The notes below the pieces were generated by a model. It did no database searches, was not told the DNA's origin, and was given only the letters and a program-made list of their open reading frames with translations. A DNA stretch of 64,000 nucleotides from Taibaiella chishuiensis (GTDB taxonomy: Bacteria; Bacteroidota; Bacteroidia; Chitinophagales; Chitinophagaceae), in NCBI RefSeq assembly GCF_003014535.1, contig NZ_PYGD01000001.1, positions 434,001 to 498,000 on the forward strand, read 5' to 3'. Positions 1 to 9,742 of this stretch are shown here, piece by piece (position 1 is the first letter of the stretch; each line of letters opens with the position of its first letter). The position numbers and the translations under genes are program-made.

Positions 1-270
1 GTGGTAAGCGAACTGGAAGACGCCCTGGCACAGGACAGCTACGAAAGCCTGCTGCAGGTAAAGGATAAAGGAGAGCGGGTAAATATCTATATCAACCAGG
101 ACGGCGACCGCATCCACGACCTGCTGATCATGATCGACAGCGACCGGGAACTTGTGGTAGTACAGGCCCGCACCAAAATTACTTTCGATCAGCTGACGCG
201 TATGCTCAACGACTACCAGTCGGATAAAAAGGGCTCCGGCCTTGCCCGTGTCATCAGTTTTAAAGGATAA
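1..270 (+). CDS. DUF4252-like protein, C-terminal part
   Basis: The window opens inside this gene, so the 89 visible codons are only its C-terminal end and the GTG at base 1 need not be the start. The visible part alternates charged helices with a strand pair (IYINQDGDRIHDLLIMIDSD, then ELVVVQARTKIT) and ends shortly after a short basic helix. This resembles the C-terminus of Bacteroidetes DUF4252 proteins, which are small exported proteins often encoded beside extracytoplasmic sigma factors. Signal peptide and upstream context lie outside the window. Assignment is by resemblance only; function is unknown. Confidence 0.55.
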   Translation: MVSELEDALAQDSYESLLQVKDKGERVNIYINQDGDRIHDLLIMIDSDRELVVVQARTKITFDQLTRMLNDYQSDKKGSGLARVISFKG

Positions 271-311
271 ATACAGCCCCCTACAAACCCATACGTCTAC
301 CCTAAAAAGTC

Positions 312-349
312 AACAGCCGGTCATCGTAACAGATGACCGGCTGTTTTAA
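312..349. terminator. Bidirectional intrinsic terminator
   Basis: A perfect 13-bp stem (AACAGCCGGTCAT at 312-324, ATGACCGGCTGTT at 333-345) encloses an 8-base loop. It is followed by TTTTAAA on the plus strand and by an A-rich stretch on the other side. It sits between the rightward DUF4252 gene and the leftward T9SS gene and could serve both. Confidence 0.8.
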
Positions 350-414
350 ATTTGGTATTGCTGAGCCCGGTGCTGCCTGCATTATACCGGGTACAATGCA
401 GGCTTCAAGACCGG

Positions 415-3132
415 TTATTGTTTCACGAACTTGAACATCTGCCGATCGCCATTTTCCTGGCTGATGTTCAGGATATATACACCCGGTATAAAATCTTTAA
501 CATCGATAGCATAGGGACTGCTGCCCATCAGGCGCTTATAATCCGCAAACAGTTTCCTGCCCGACACATCGAACAGGGTAATATCCGCAATCGTTTCCTG
601 CGGAGCCATAAAGCGGACAAAGAGCTTGTCGTTGGTAGGATTCGGGTAAATAAAGAAGCTGCCTGATTCGATCATCGTTTCCTTCATCGGGGGCGGCATA
701 GGCGCTGATGAAGCAAGTGCCCTGTCCCTGTAGCTCTGCGACTGGCATTTGGCCAGGATACCGGCCGGGCTTTCCTGCGCCGACTGCAATGTGGCATCAC
801 AAGGAATATACTTGCTGATGTTCAGCGTCGAAAACCCGGAAGCAGGCGAAAAGAAAGAAGCATCAGTTATGATCAGCTTGCCTGCATACAGGTGCGCGTT
901 ATTACCCAGGAACACATTGTTTTTGATAATAATGGTATCACGGGCAAAAAGGTTGCCGTTTACGGTAGCCTGCTCCAGCACAATATTCCGGGGTGCATTG
1001 ATCACTGTAGGAAAAGCCGGATCGGAAGCAAAGCTATGCACATAATAGTTGTAGAACGGGCTATTGGAACTCAGGTAGCGGTCCAGGTTGTAACGAAGAT
1101 TTGAAAAGCCGGGCGCAGGTTGTGCGTCCTCTTTGGCCTTCGACATGTCGTACGACAGCACGATGGAAATAACATCGTCATCGACCTGGTATTTTTTACG
1201 CAGTTTAAACACCACCTTCAAAATAATATCCGGCGTCTTATTGCGACAGCATATGTCATTAGAAGTCTGGTTGGGATCTGTAGTGGTATGGTGATACATG
1301 TTAAACGCCACATTACGCATACACTGGATCGGCGCATAAGGCGTCCGGATCCTGTATTTGCCCTGTTTAGGCCCGTTATCGCTACTACCATTGCCCATAT
1401 AATCAAAGAAGCCGGCCGACAGGTAATCCGTTTCCCAACCGGCATCTTCCATACGTTGCGGTATAGAGGACGCAAGCGCTTCCGGTTTCCCGAACTCTAC
1501 GGGCATCTGGTCGACATCACGCCACAGGAGTACATTAGATGGCGGACGACGGAATATCACGTCACCTGAATCGCTGCCAAACTCAAGGATATACGTGGCT
1601 TCTACGCCGATCACTTCCAGGTTAGACGCAGGGTTGACCACGTATTTAAGATCGCTGCTCATCCGGTATTGCCGGATATTGGGTATAAAGGGAATAGTAG
1701 CCGGGTTAATGGTGCTCATATCGTATGGATTCCAGCTAGGCGCCTGCGGCTTATATTCCACGTATTCGAGCGCCGGGATATCGAGTATATTGACCACACC
1801 CAATATATTGTTGTAGTCGGGAATACCTGCACCCGGCGGCCCTGTCCTGGTTGCCGGTGTAATAAAGCTATACGAGGTAATCGGGTTCGTCTTTTTGATC
1901 GTACCATTCAGGTTCAGGTCTACGGAATAGATAGTGGGCGTAGGTTTGGGCGTGCCGGTTGTGGCCGGCTTATTCATACTGCTGAAAAAGTCGAACAACC
2001 CGATCACGGCGCCCACATAAGGTATCGCTGAAGCCACGGTCTTGAGACCGGCCAGCTGGTTGGCGCCATAGTTTAAGCCCTGCAGAAAATCGACCCCATC
2101 CTTGAATTGCTTTAAAGCAGCAACGTTAGGGGCAACTGTTATGCCCAGGCTATCGAACGTTACCCCGTTGGGATATTTGTCTGCCAGCTTACCATTGATT
2201 TTATTAACCAGGTAGCCATCTACCTGGTCCATACCTTTCTCGAAATTCTTCCGGTATCCATCATAGGTCTTATAACTTTCAAAAGCCTTCTGTACCCCTT
2301 TAATCACGGCCTGTTCGTTGGCGCCCAGCAGGTCGTTCATGCCTACCGCATTGGTAGTGGTTCCCGGCTGTTTATTAATCACCGCATTTTCGTAAAGCTG
2401 TCCATTGATCTTTGCTTCGATCAGGGCATCTTCGTTGGCGAAAAGCCGGATCGTCAACCTGCTGTTCTCACTCCTGCTGCAGGTACAGGGATCGTATGCC
2501 GCGGGAAAGTCGGCGAAGAACCAATAGTAATTGCGGTTGTCGAGATAGTTCGGCACCCGCATACTGTTTTGTGTTTCCAGGAATACAACCGGTTTGCCTA
2601 CCGGACTAACATGCTGTAACAAGGCAGTCCGGCGCGGACTATTGATAAACGAGAGTTCAAGATAAGCGCCGGTAAGACCGAGATCAGCCGCCTTGGTCGT
2701 AAGCATAAAGAATACGCGGATCTTACCGGTATAGCGGTTATACAGCGCAAAGAAAGGGTTCTCTACTGTTTTGTCTTTGGGCGAGGGCAGACCAAATTCT
2801 TTGATGAGCAATTCCCAGCCGTCTGCCGGTTTATGATCCTTCAGTGCGGCCGGCATGTCCTGCAGGTCTGTAAGATTGAGGTTATTGAAAACACTGCCGC
2901 TGCCTTGTGCATACATGGGCAGCGTGATCTGCCGCGCCGGCGCCGAACCGGTTGCCGGGTTATACTCATCCATCAGGTACACGGTAGCCAGCTCCTGCGT
3001 CCAGTCGAAGGTATTGACACTACCCGGAGCGCCGGGAGCCGTCGTGACCGTATTGACCTGGTTCCAGCAATACTGGCCGTGTGCCAGGCCGGTACAGAGC
3101 ATACCAAGTAATAAAAGTATTTTATTTTTCAT
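415..3132 (-). CDS. Large secreted protein with T9SS type A sorting domain
   Basis: A 905-residue exported protein. It starts with a clear signal peptide (MKNKILLLLGMLCTGLAHGQ) and ends with a roughly 75-residue type IX secretion C-terminal domain of the form FFIYPNPTNDKLFVRF...DVSGRKLF...GVYILNI...FKFVKQ. The central 750 residues match no family I recognise. The part just before the sorting domain has repeated short strands (NNVFLGNNAHLYAGKLIITDA) of the kind seen in beta-helix segments. It is the last gene of a leftward three-gene operon, 22 bases after the lipoprotein gene. By the T9SS rule the sorting domain is cleaved at the surface and the body is released or anchored. Its activity is unknown. 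Confidence 0.85.
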   Translation of the reverse strand: MKNKILLLLGMLCTGLAHGQYCWNQVNTVTTAPGAPGSVNTFDWTQELATVYLMDEYNPATGSAPARQITLPMYAQGSGSVFNNLNLTDLQDMPAALKDHKPADGWELLIKEFGLPSPKDKTVENPFFALYNRYTGKIRVFFMLTTKAADLGLTGAYLELSFINSPRRTALLQHVSPVGKPVVFLETQNSMRVPNYLDNRNYYWFFADFPAAYDPCTCSRSENSRLTIRLFANEDALIEAKINGQLYENAVINKQPGTTTNAVGMNDLLGANEQAVIKGVQKAFESYKTYDGYRKNFEKGMDQVDGYLVNKINGKLADKYPNGVTFDSLGITVAPNVAALKQFKDGVDFLQGLNYGANQLAGLKTVASAIPYVGAVIGLFDFFSSMNKPATTGTPKPTPTIYSVDLNLNGTIKKTNPITSYSFITPATRTGPPGAGIPDYNNILGVVNILDIPALEYVEYKPQAPSWNPYDMSTINPATIPFIPNIRQYRMSSDLKYVVNPASNLEVIGVEATYILEFGSDSGDVIFRRPPSNVLLWRDVDQMPVEFGKPEALASSIPQRMEDAGWETDYLSAGFFDYMGNGSSDNGPKQGKYRIRTPYAPIQCMRNVAFNMYHHTTTDPNQTSNDICCRNKTPDIILKVVFKLRKKYQVDDDVISIVLSYDMSKAKEDAQPAPGFSNLRYNLDRYLSSNSPFYNYYVHSFASDPAFPTVINAPRNIVLEQATVNGNLFARDTIIIKNNVFLGNNAHLYAGKLIITDASFFSPASGFSTLNISKYIPCDATLQSAQESPAGILAKCQSQSYRDRALASSAPMPPPMKETMIESGSFFIYPNPTNDKLFVRFMAPQETIADITLFDVSGRKLFADYKRLMGSSPYAIDVKDFIPGVYILNISQENGDRQMFKFVKQ

Positions 3133-3154
3133 TGTTTTTTATCGTTTAGTGAGT

Positions 3155-4078
3155 TTAATAAGGCCTGATCTTCTTACCGATAAATGTTTTGGTAACATAA
3201 AAAATACCGGGTTTGCCGATGCCTGTTAAAAAATGCTGGTAGCCGTTATCATCATAACTGTACGTAATCTGGATCGTGCCTCCAGAGAGGCTTCCTTTGC
3301 CATACATACCAAAATAATTACGGGTAACGCCGGTGTCGATATCTTTAAAGTGCCCGATAAAAAAGTTTTTCCCGCCCCAGGCTATACCGTTGTACTTGTT
3401 CCAGTCTTCGTCGGTATTACCCTTGGGCAACTCCTGGATACAACCGGTACGGCCATATTTGCCGAGTATGGTTCCGCTGTAATTACGGGATGTATCATTT
3501 ACCTGGATCGTAAACAGCGCCCCCGGGTCATCGGTGTTATACCCTTCATACACCCCGCTTACCGGGATATCTTCCAGGGCGCCCACCGCATACAGGGTGT
3601 GGCTTATGGTATCCGACCATTTATCGCCGGCCAGGCAGGCAACAAAAGACTTATAATAAACGATCAGTGTTACCTGGGTGTTCCGCCCTTCGGGAAAGCC
3701 GCGCCGGCGTATCATCTTATCCGTAAGTACTTCCGATCCGATAAACCATTTAAGGCTGTCATAATGCTCGGTGGTCGCCTCAAACACAACGTTATTGGCA
3801 ACATATACCGTGTCCGTTTCGGGATAGTCGTACTGCCTGATGTAATTACCGTTTGCATCCGTTTCCGTATAAACAAGCTCCTCCCTGATCGTAAAACCGG
3901 CACGGATCGCGCGTTTTCCGCTACAGGGGTCGTAATTAGGACAGGCGGGGTCGGTGGGATCGTTGCATTCTTTTTTACACCCGGCATCCATCAGGAGTAA
4001 GGCCGACAGTAAAGGAAGCAGGAAAACCCGGGCGGCAGGTAGCCACCCTGTTCCGGTGTATTTTTTAAGGTTTGGCAT
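3155..4078 (-). CDS. Putative lipoprotein of unknown function
   Basis: A 307-residue protein with a basic N-terminus, a hydrophobic stretch and a lipobox-like end (LLMDAGC, Cys at about residue 34), so it is probably lipidated and envelope-bound. The mature part begins with a Cys- and Asp-rich segment (CNDPTDPACPNYDPC). It continues as strand-rich sequence with repeated Tyr/Thr/Gly and finishes with GKKIRPY. No enzymatic motif is seen. The start overlaps the upstream gene's end by 14 bases, which points to translational coupling. The three-gene order (fibre-like protein, lipoprotein, T9SS substrate) suggests a surface assembly, but that is inference. Confidence 0.7.
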   Translation of the reverse strand: MPNLKKYTGTGWLPAARVFLLPLLSALLLMDAGCKKECNDPTDPACPNYDPCSGKRAIRAGFTIREELVYTETDANGNYIRQYDYPETDTVYVANNVVFEATTEHYDSLKWFIGSEVLTDKMIRRRGFPEGRNTQVTLIVYYKSFVACLAGDKWSDTISHTLYAVGALEDIPVSGVYEGYNTDDPGALFTIQVNDTSRNYSGTILGKYGRTGCIQELPKGNTDEDWNKYNGIAWGGKNFFIGHFKDIDTGVTRNYFGMYGKGSLSGGTIQITYSYDDNGYQHFLTGIGKPGIFYVTKTFIGKKIRPY

Positions 4079-4751
4079 GGGCGGCTTTTAAAGCATCAAT
4101 TTCCTTTTGTTGCCGGATCACATACAAGGTCAACTCTTCTACTTTCTGCATCAGTATCCGGTTCATTTCACCTACTTCAAGACCTTTATCTTTTATTTCC
4201 TGGCCGCTGGGTACACCCGGCAAATGTTTGTTCTCGTTCACATAATCTTCCACATCGGCGAGCGTAGGCAAGGCATAACTATCCTCGAATACATAGTCTG
4301 CCCAGTTATCAACCTGTACCACGCATCTTTTGGCAACCATATCGCCGTCTACACTAAGTTTATAATTGGCAAAAGCACCGGTAGCAGCTGTAGTACCGAT
4401 ACGCAGGCTGTTTCGTATACCTACCTGGTCCCGGTTACTTACCCAGAATACCAGAGCAGGATTGTAAGAGACCGTAGAGCCATTGGGTCCCAAAAAGGTT
4501 TGGTAAGTGCCGTTCCAGATCTCCATAATGTTGTTGTTGGCGCCGTCGTAACCATTCATGATCTTTAGCGCACTGGAAGCCTGGTTAGGCGTAGGGGCCG
4601 TCTGGTATTGAATGTTCCGGAGGGTGAGTTTGGTGTTCTCATAAGTGGTAGTGCCAATGGCTGCTTTCGTTGTCGTCGTTCCCGTCCAGGTTTGAGCAAT
4701 GAGCGGGCTGGCGGCAAAAAGAATCAGTGCGAGTAAAGCTGTCTTTTTCAT
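4065..4751 (-). CDS. Exported tail-fibre-like protein with C-terminal coiled coil
   Basis: A 228-residue protein with signal peptide MKKTALLALILFAASPLIAQ. The body is Asn/Thr/Gly-rich (residues 20-130). The C-terminus has the pattern DVEDYVNENKHLPGVPSG...GLEVGEMNRILMQKVEELTLY followed by a helix ending in EIDALKAAHAKP. This C-terminal pattern is common in Bacteroidetes exported proteins that resemble tail-fibre or S74-type chaperone regions, where it probably forms a trimeric coiled coil. It is the first gene of the leftward operon. Four copies of a 9-base repeat sit directly before its start codon. The molecular role is unknown. Confidence 0.75.
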   Translation of the reverse strand: MKKTALLALILFAASPLIAQTWTGTTTTKAAIGTTTYENTKLTLRNIQYQTAPTPNQASSALKIMNGYDGANNNIMEIWNGTYQTFLGPNGSTVSYNPALVFWVSNRDQVGIRNSLRIGTTAATGAFANYKLSVDGDMVAKRCVVQVDNWADYVFEDSYALPTLADVEDYVNENKHLPGVPSGQEIKDKGLEVGEMNRILMQKVEELTLYVIRQQKEIDALKAAHAKP

Positions 4752-4786
4752 TTGAAGTGTTTGATGTGTTTGAAGTGATTGAAGTG
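4751..4786. repeat. Four 9-bp tandem repeats abutting a start codon
   Basis: On the plus strand the units are TTTGAAGTG, TTTGATGTG, TTTGAAGTG and ATTGAAGTG. On the minus (coding) strand they form CACTTCAAT-type units that run straight into the ATG of the fibre-like gene, occupying the place of its ribosome-binding site. Confidence 0.8.
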
Positions 4787-5350
4787 AGTAATATGCGCCA
4801 AAATAATAATTTATAGCAATTAATACTATTTGCTACAGATTTTTTATTAATGCCTGTTTAATTTTAAACAGCATTAGCTACTGTAATAAAAATATTTATA
4901 ACAGCAGCGTTTATATAAATTATTAAGAAGATAACCTTTAACTGGGAAATTAAAACAGCGCAGGTAAGGCCAATCGGTTACATCACAGACAGGGAAAAGT
5001 CCGGCAGCAGCTACTACCGGGGACATAGAATGTCCATAAGCACTTAAGCAGCATACCCCCCTGCAGTAGTTTTACCTGCAGGGCCAGATACCGCCAAAGG
5101 AGAGGAACGGGAACCGTCAGGCACCCGGCTGCAAGCAGGATTAAAACATGCGGGATTGCATTACTCCGATACTTACTCGTCGCAAAAAGCGGGGAACCGG
5201 TAGTGGATGGAAGCAGCTTACTACCAGGAAGCGGCAAAGATTTACACAGGCCTGCATTAGCCGCAGGCCCGGCTTTACGGCCAAGGCGGCCGCCTGCAGT
5301 ATAAGTACGGCAAAGATGACCGGGCTGATGAATAGCAAACCTATCGCCTG
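4752..5350. other. Gene-free stretch with two hairpins
   Basis: This 599-base gap holds no convincing gene; open frames here lack family resemblance and start signals. From 4790 to 4960 it is strongly AT-rich. At 4848-4876 an inverted repeat (TAATGCCTGTTTAA / TTAAACAGCATTA, one bulged base) may be an operator or hairpin upstream of the leftward operon. At 5059-5083 CCCTGCAG and CTGCAGGG form a second hairpin, possibly a terminator region for the DUF5686 gene that ends at 5351. Confidence 0.5.
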
Positions 5351-7759
5351 TTATAGATCCATCGAAAGTCCCAATACGAACTTGCCGTTCTTTTTCAGGT
5401 CGATATCGCCGTCCCAATGATAGAAGAAGCCGGCCTGCAGGTTCAGGTGGGCAATATTTACATAGTTGATCTTTACCAGGTCGTTGAGCAGGATACCCGT
5501 CTCGTGGTAACCCCGGGTGGGCACCGAAAACTCCGGCCCCAGGTGCACTTCCCGGTTGGCCAGGCTGCCGATCATAAAATTATGCGCAATGCTCAGGTAG
5601 GGCTTCGAAACATTTTCAAGGTTATATAACCGCCAGTTAAAATCATGCTTCCAGTTTACACTGAAAAAACGGTCGGTGTACACCTCGTAAGGATACATCG
5701 TGATAAAGCTGCCGAAACTGTAGATCGGCAGGTCTTTATTGCGAAAGCCCCTGCCGGCAAATAGCTTTGATAAGGGTAAGGGCTGCTCCTGCAGGGTAGC
5801 GCCGGCCATCAACAGGAAGCTTTCATTACCGATACCGGCCCAGTGCCGCGTCCATCTAACCGCCGCCAGTGCCTGCAGGTAATTATTACTATAGCGATTA
5901 TCCTGGTATATGTTACCGGCGGTAAGCTTCAGGTATACTACCGGGTAACGTGTGCCGGAGTTTACATAATGCCGGAATACGGGCACCCGGCGCTCCGCGT
6001 AGGCATAACGCAGGTTGAGCGAGGCCTCGCGCGCCCGGAACGCGCTCAGGTATTCGTTGTTATTGTAGAACTGGTAATCGTACTGCGGGTCTATCTTCTG
6101 GTAATGCCCCTCTAAAGTGGCCGTCCAGTAGCCCATACGGGCCGTGCCCGAGAGGTAATAGTCTTCTACTTTATCGGCGCGGCTCATGGCCCATTGCTGC
6201 AGGTAGTTGCGGTCAATATCTTTGTTGATGCGGATCCTGCCCGGATCCAGCAGGTCGTTGCTGTAGCCAAAGCGGATCATCTTGTCTTTATAGGCATCGA
6301 GGTAGAGCTCCGCAAAGCCGCCGTATTTCCACTGCTTGTCACCGGCGCCATAACCGGCCCAGCCACCCAGCGACATCCAGGATACCAGGCGTTCGTTGGT
6401 CTGGAGCCCCAGCCCCAAACGCGAGCGTTCAAAACCATTAAAAGCGTAAAGACGTTGCAGATCCAGGTCTACCGGCCCCAGGGGCACTTTCGCTTCCGAA
6501 AGCTTATCCATCAGGTTGGTCAGCTTCTCGATACCGGCCTTTTTAAATATGCTATCCACGAAGCGATAGGTTTCCTGCTCCTTATGCGACAGCGTATCGG
6601 GCCTTATCGATTGCCAACGCAGCTCGGTAGCTTCGTCGGCGCCGGGCAGCAGCTTTACCGTCTTGGCTTTATCGAAGCGGAAACGCGCCGGCCGTGTCCA
6701 TTGCAGCGAGTCGATACGCGAGGTGCCTTTCAGGATCAGGCCTATGGGTCCTTTTTTATTTTTACTGAACTTGCCCCAGTCGATCTCGTAATTGAGCTGT
6801 TCGGGAAACCAGCGGCCTTCTTTGTATTGGTATTGTTGTTCTATCCTCAGCTTCCTGTCCAGCGTCTCATCTTTGGCTACGCCCGTAAAGTAAGCAATCG
6901 CATAAGCCCTCGAATGGATATACACCTGTCCTTTTAAAGCATCCTGCTCTTTTCCCTTCCTCGGACGGAAAGCCAGGATATAAAGCGTATCGGCTCCTTT
7001 GAGTACTTCGTCTACCAGGTCGAATTCGTAATCGCGGCTCCAACCGTTGCTTACCGGGTTGGGATAATCCCTGCCATTCAGTTTAAAAAAATCGCTGTAG
7101 GCGTCGAAAGGCAGGATATCGGTAACCAGGCTTACAAAAGGCGCTTTTTTCCAACCCGATACCCGCGTAGCCAATACCTCGTCCTGTATCTGGTTGGGCC
7201 GTTCATAACTGCGCCTGCTGTAGGTTTCCGACACCAGGATATGTTTATCCGCGAGGTAGCCGGCCAGCGCTGCGCTGGCTGTATCTTTCAATACAGAATC
7301 GGGGGCGTAGACATCGGCAACCATTTTATGATACAGGTTACATTGGTACCAATCGTACCGGTCCGGCTTGTGCAGCGCCCTGTTGGCCACGGCACGGCGT
7401 ATAATAGCCCTGATCTTGTCATAAGGCGGCGCAATCACTACCTCCTGCAGGTTATGCTCCCGTTCTTCCAACCGGATTAAGAGGTTGCGGTTGTTGCCGG
7501 GACTTAGCGACACTGTTTTTGTTTTGAAACCCAGGTAGGATATCGTCAGGAAGCTGACGCTTTCCGGTATTTCTCCTTTAAAGTTGCCTTCCAGGTCAGA
7601 CAGCACGGCATCGCCTACTTCACCGAATTTAACGGTCGCAAAGGTCAGCGCTTCGCCATTGGCTGCGCTAACAATCCTGCCGCTGAGTTGTCGCTGCGCG
7701 GCTACGGTAAAGGGCATTAAAAGGAGGATCGCAAAAATGCGGTACAGGACATGCTTCAT
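5351..7759 (-). CDS. DUF5686 / carboxypeptidase-regulatory-like outer-membrane protein
   Basis: An 802-residue protein with signal peptide ending VAAQ. A carboxypeptidase-regulatory-like (CarboxypepD_reg) beta-sandwich follows at about residues 24-105 (LSGRIVSAANGEALTFATV...LSDLEGNF...SYLGFKTKTVSL). The rest is a long DUF5686-type region that becomes beta-barrel-like, with alternating aromatic strands and many YxxxxLNLRY-type segments. The family has the N-terminal architecture of TonB-dependent receptors without a plug, and its function is unknown. It stands alone, 167 bases after the threonine aldolase gene in the same direction. No terminator is obvious. Confidence 0.85.
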   Translation of the reverse strand: MKHVLYRIFAILLLMPFTVAAQRQLSGRIVSAANGEALTFATVKFGEVGDAVLSDLEGNFKGEIPESVSFLTISYLGFKTKTVSLSPGNNRNLLIRLEEREHNLQEVVIAPPYDKIRAIIRRAVANRALHKPDRYDWYQCNLYHKMVADVYAPDSVLKDTASAALAGYLADKHILVSETYSRRSYERPNQIQDEVLATRVSGWKKAPFVSLVTDILPFDAYSDFFKLNGRDYPNPVSNGWSRDYEFDLVDEVLKGADTLYILAFRPRKGKEQDALKGQVYIHSRAYAIAYFTGVAKDETLDRKLRIEQQYQYKEGRWFPEQLNYEIDWGKFSKNKKGPIGLILKGTSRIDSLQWTRPARFRFDKAKTVKLLPGADEATELRWQSIRPDTLSHKEQETYRFVDSIFKKAGIEKLTNLMDKLSEAKVPLGPVDLDLQRLYAFNGFERSRLGLGLQTNERLVSWMSLGGWAGYGAGDKQWKYGGFAELYLDAYKDKMIRFGYSNDLLDPGRIRINKDIDRNYLQQWAMSRADKVEDYYLSGTARMGYWTATLEGHYQKIDPQYDYQFYNNNEYLSAFRAREASLNLRYAYAERRVPVFRHYVNSGTRYPVVYLKLTAGNIYQDNRYSNNYLQALAAVRWTRHWAGIGNESFLLMAGATLQEQPLPLSKLFAGRGFRNKDLPIYSFGSFITMYPYEVYTDRFFSVNWKHDFNWRLYNLENVSKPYLSIAHNFMIGSLANREVHLGPEFSVPTRGYHETGILLNDLVKINYVNIAHLNLQAGFFYHWDGDIDLKKNGKFVLGLSMDL

Positions 7760-7926
7760 AAGATAGGGCTTATCGCCGGCAAGCCGGTCAATGGTCTATA
7801 TTATTAAATGCACATCGGGGGGCGGAGGTTGCCCGGCCCTTTTTAATTTTTTATGGAAGAAGGCAGGGGAGAAAAATGGGGAATTTGTCCCGGGAGACAA
7901 CTCCCGGAACAAAAAACAGATAACCC

Positions 7927-8979
7927 TTACCCTTGCATGAAGCCGGTTTTCAGCCGGTCTTCGAATTGCGCAAGTTGCTGATCCGTAAAATCGAGATGGG
8001 TAACGAAACGTACGAGATCGTTGCCAAAAGCAACGCAATAAATACCCTGTTCGCGCATACGGGCCACGAAAGCCGCAGCAGGCAAGCCGCCGGCCGGTCG
8101 TACCATCACGATATTCGTAGCCACCGGCAGTACTTCCGCTACAGGGGCATATTGTTTTACGATGCGCTCTATTTCCCTTGCACGGCGATGGTCTTCTTTT
8201 AATAAAGGGATATTGTGGTCAAGCGCATAGATACCGGCTGCAGCCAAAATCCCCGCCTGGCGCCATCCGCCGCCCATCAGTTTTCTCTGGCGCCTTGCTT
8301 TACCGATCAGTTCCTTTTTACCGATAAGCAGCGAACCCACCGGGCAGCCCAGGCCCTTCGACAGGCAGATAGAAATGCTATCGAAAGCCCTGCCATATTG
8401 CTCCGGTGTTTCGCCGGTTTCGACCAGGGCATTGAAAAGCCTGGCCCCATCCAGGTGAAAAGCCATCTGGTGGCTGCGGCACAGCGCCCCGATCTCTTCA
8501 ATCACAGCCATGTCGTAGTAACCGCCACCACCGCGGTTTACCGTATTCTCCAACGCTACCAGCCTGCTTGGCGGCTGGTGGATATCGTCCGGGTTATTGA
8601 TGGCATCCCGGACATCGCCGGCGCTGATGCGCCCGTTGATACCCTGCAGCGGCCTTACCGAGCACAGTGCATTTACAGCGATACCACCGCCTTCGTACCG
8701 GTAAATATGGGCAAGATGATCACAGATCACTTCATCGCCCGGCCGGGTATGTGCTTTAATGGCCAGTTGGTTGGTCATCGTGCCCGTAGGACAAAACAGG
8801 GCAGCCTCCATGCCAAACATCCCGGCAGCCTTATCTTCCAGCTGTTTCACCGTAGGGTCTTCTTCATATACATCGTCGCCCAGCACTGCTGCTGCCATCG
8901 CATCTTTCATACCCGCCGAGGGCAGGGTTAACGTATCACTGCGCAGGTCGAGCCGGGACTGTTGCACTTCATTCATCAT
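7927..8979 (-). CDS. ltaE: Low-specificity L-threonine aldolase (PLP-dependent)
   Basis: A 350-residue cytosolic enzyme expected to cleave L-threonine or L-allo-threonine to glycine and acetaldehyde. Family hallmarks are visible: DLRSDT at residues 11-16, the glycine-rich PTGTMTNQLA near 64-73, HLDGAR at 175-180, and the Schiff-base lysine in SLSKGLGCPVGS (Lys208). The length is normal for the beta-eliminating-lyase fold I family. The first two codons are both ATG, so the start may be one codon shorter. No pathway partners lie nearby. Confidence 0.92.
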   Translation of the reverse strand: MMNEVQQSRLDLRSDTLTLPSAGMKDAMAAAVLGDDVYEEDPTVKQLEDKAAGMFGMEAALFCPTGTMTNQLAIKAHTRPGDEVICDHLAHIYRYEGGGIAVNALCSVRPLQGINGRISAGDVRDAINNPDDIHQPPSRLVALENTVNRGGGGYYDMAVIEEIGALCRSHQMAFHLDGARLFNALVETGETPEQYGRAFDSISICLSKGLGCPVGSLLIGKKELIGKARRQRKLMGGGWRQAGILAAAGIYALDHNIPLLKEDHRRAREIERIVKQYAPVAEVLPVATNIVMVRPAGGLPAAAFVARMREQGIYCVAFGNDLVRFVTHLDFTDQQLAQFEDRLKTGFMQG

Positions 8980-9742
8980 ATAATACAGTTACTATTTTAA
9001 AAAAAATAAATATTTGATCATTACGCATGCAAAATAAGCAAAAAAGCAAAATACCAGGACAACGGCTCTATCCGGCATAGCAAAAAGCGGTGCATAAAAA
9101 CCCCTGTTTGGGCAAAATGATGTACATGCTCCAGCCTTCCGGCCAGCGGCTCCTGAAGCTAAGCGATTAAACAGTAGCGGCTTAAAGATAAACATCTGTT
9201 AGGGCACAATTCCTGCAACTGCCTGTATAGATCCATTGACAAAGCAAGCCGGGCGATTTAATACTGCCTGGCAGAATAACGCCCCTGATGATACGCCTTA
9301 CGCAGCAGCAGCCAACGGATGCAATGGTTTGCAATACGAAAGGTTCCGAGCCGGTAAAAACCGGCACAGGAAAGGGACGACAGGCTCCCGGGATAACCCG
9401 GGAGCTTATTTATGTCAGGTAACTTGGCAAGTACAGGCTTGTGTTTATTGGAAAAATAACCGGATTGATCAGCGCATCCGGAACGGGTCTCGGCAACGCG
9501 ATCCGGAACGCAGTACAGGAAGAGAACGATCAACCATATAGACGCCATATAGCTGCCGCATTTTAATTGTATTCGAAAACAGGCTATCCGTTCACATGGC
9601 ACGATCTGCAGGCAGCCTTACAAACAGGGCGTTACAACAACTTCAGTTTTGCGAATAGCCATAGTAAAAGATAAGCGATGCCCTGTCCGCCCCCGGGGCA
9701 GCCATAAGTAAAAGCGTACCGTACAGGCGTTAAGCCAGCATT
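8980..9742. other. Gene-free stretch with one strong hairpin
   Basis: A 763-base gap. The only clear element is a perfect 9-bp hairpin at 9384-9405 (GCTCCCGGG / CCCGGGAGC, 4-base loop) followed by TTATTTAT on the plus strand, which looks like an intrinsic terminator with no gene to serve. Short open frames around it (for example 9236-9541 plus, 9258-9602 minus) have no family resemblance, so the stretch may be decayed coding DNA. Confidence 0.45.
9384..9412 (+). terminator. Orphan terminator-like hairpin
   Basis: GCTCCCGGG-ATAA-CCCGGGAGC followed by TTATTTAT. It has terminator geometry on the plus strand although no plus-strand gene precedes it, so an unrecognised small transcript is possible. 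Confidence 0.5.

Noticed and set aside
9236-9602. Small genes in the 8980-9742 gap
   Set aside because: Frames overlap on both strands, lack recognisable sequence, and a terminator-like hairpin cuts through them.
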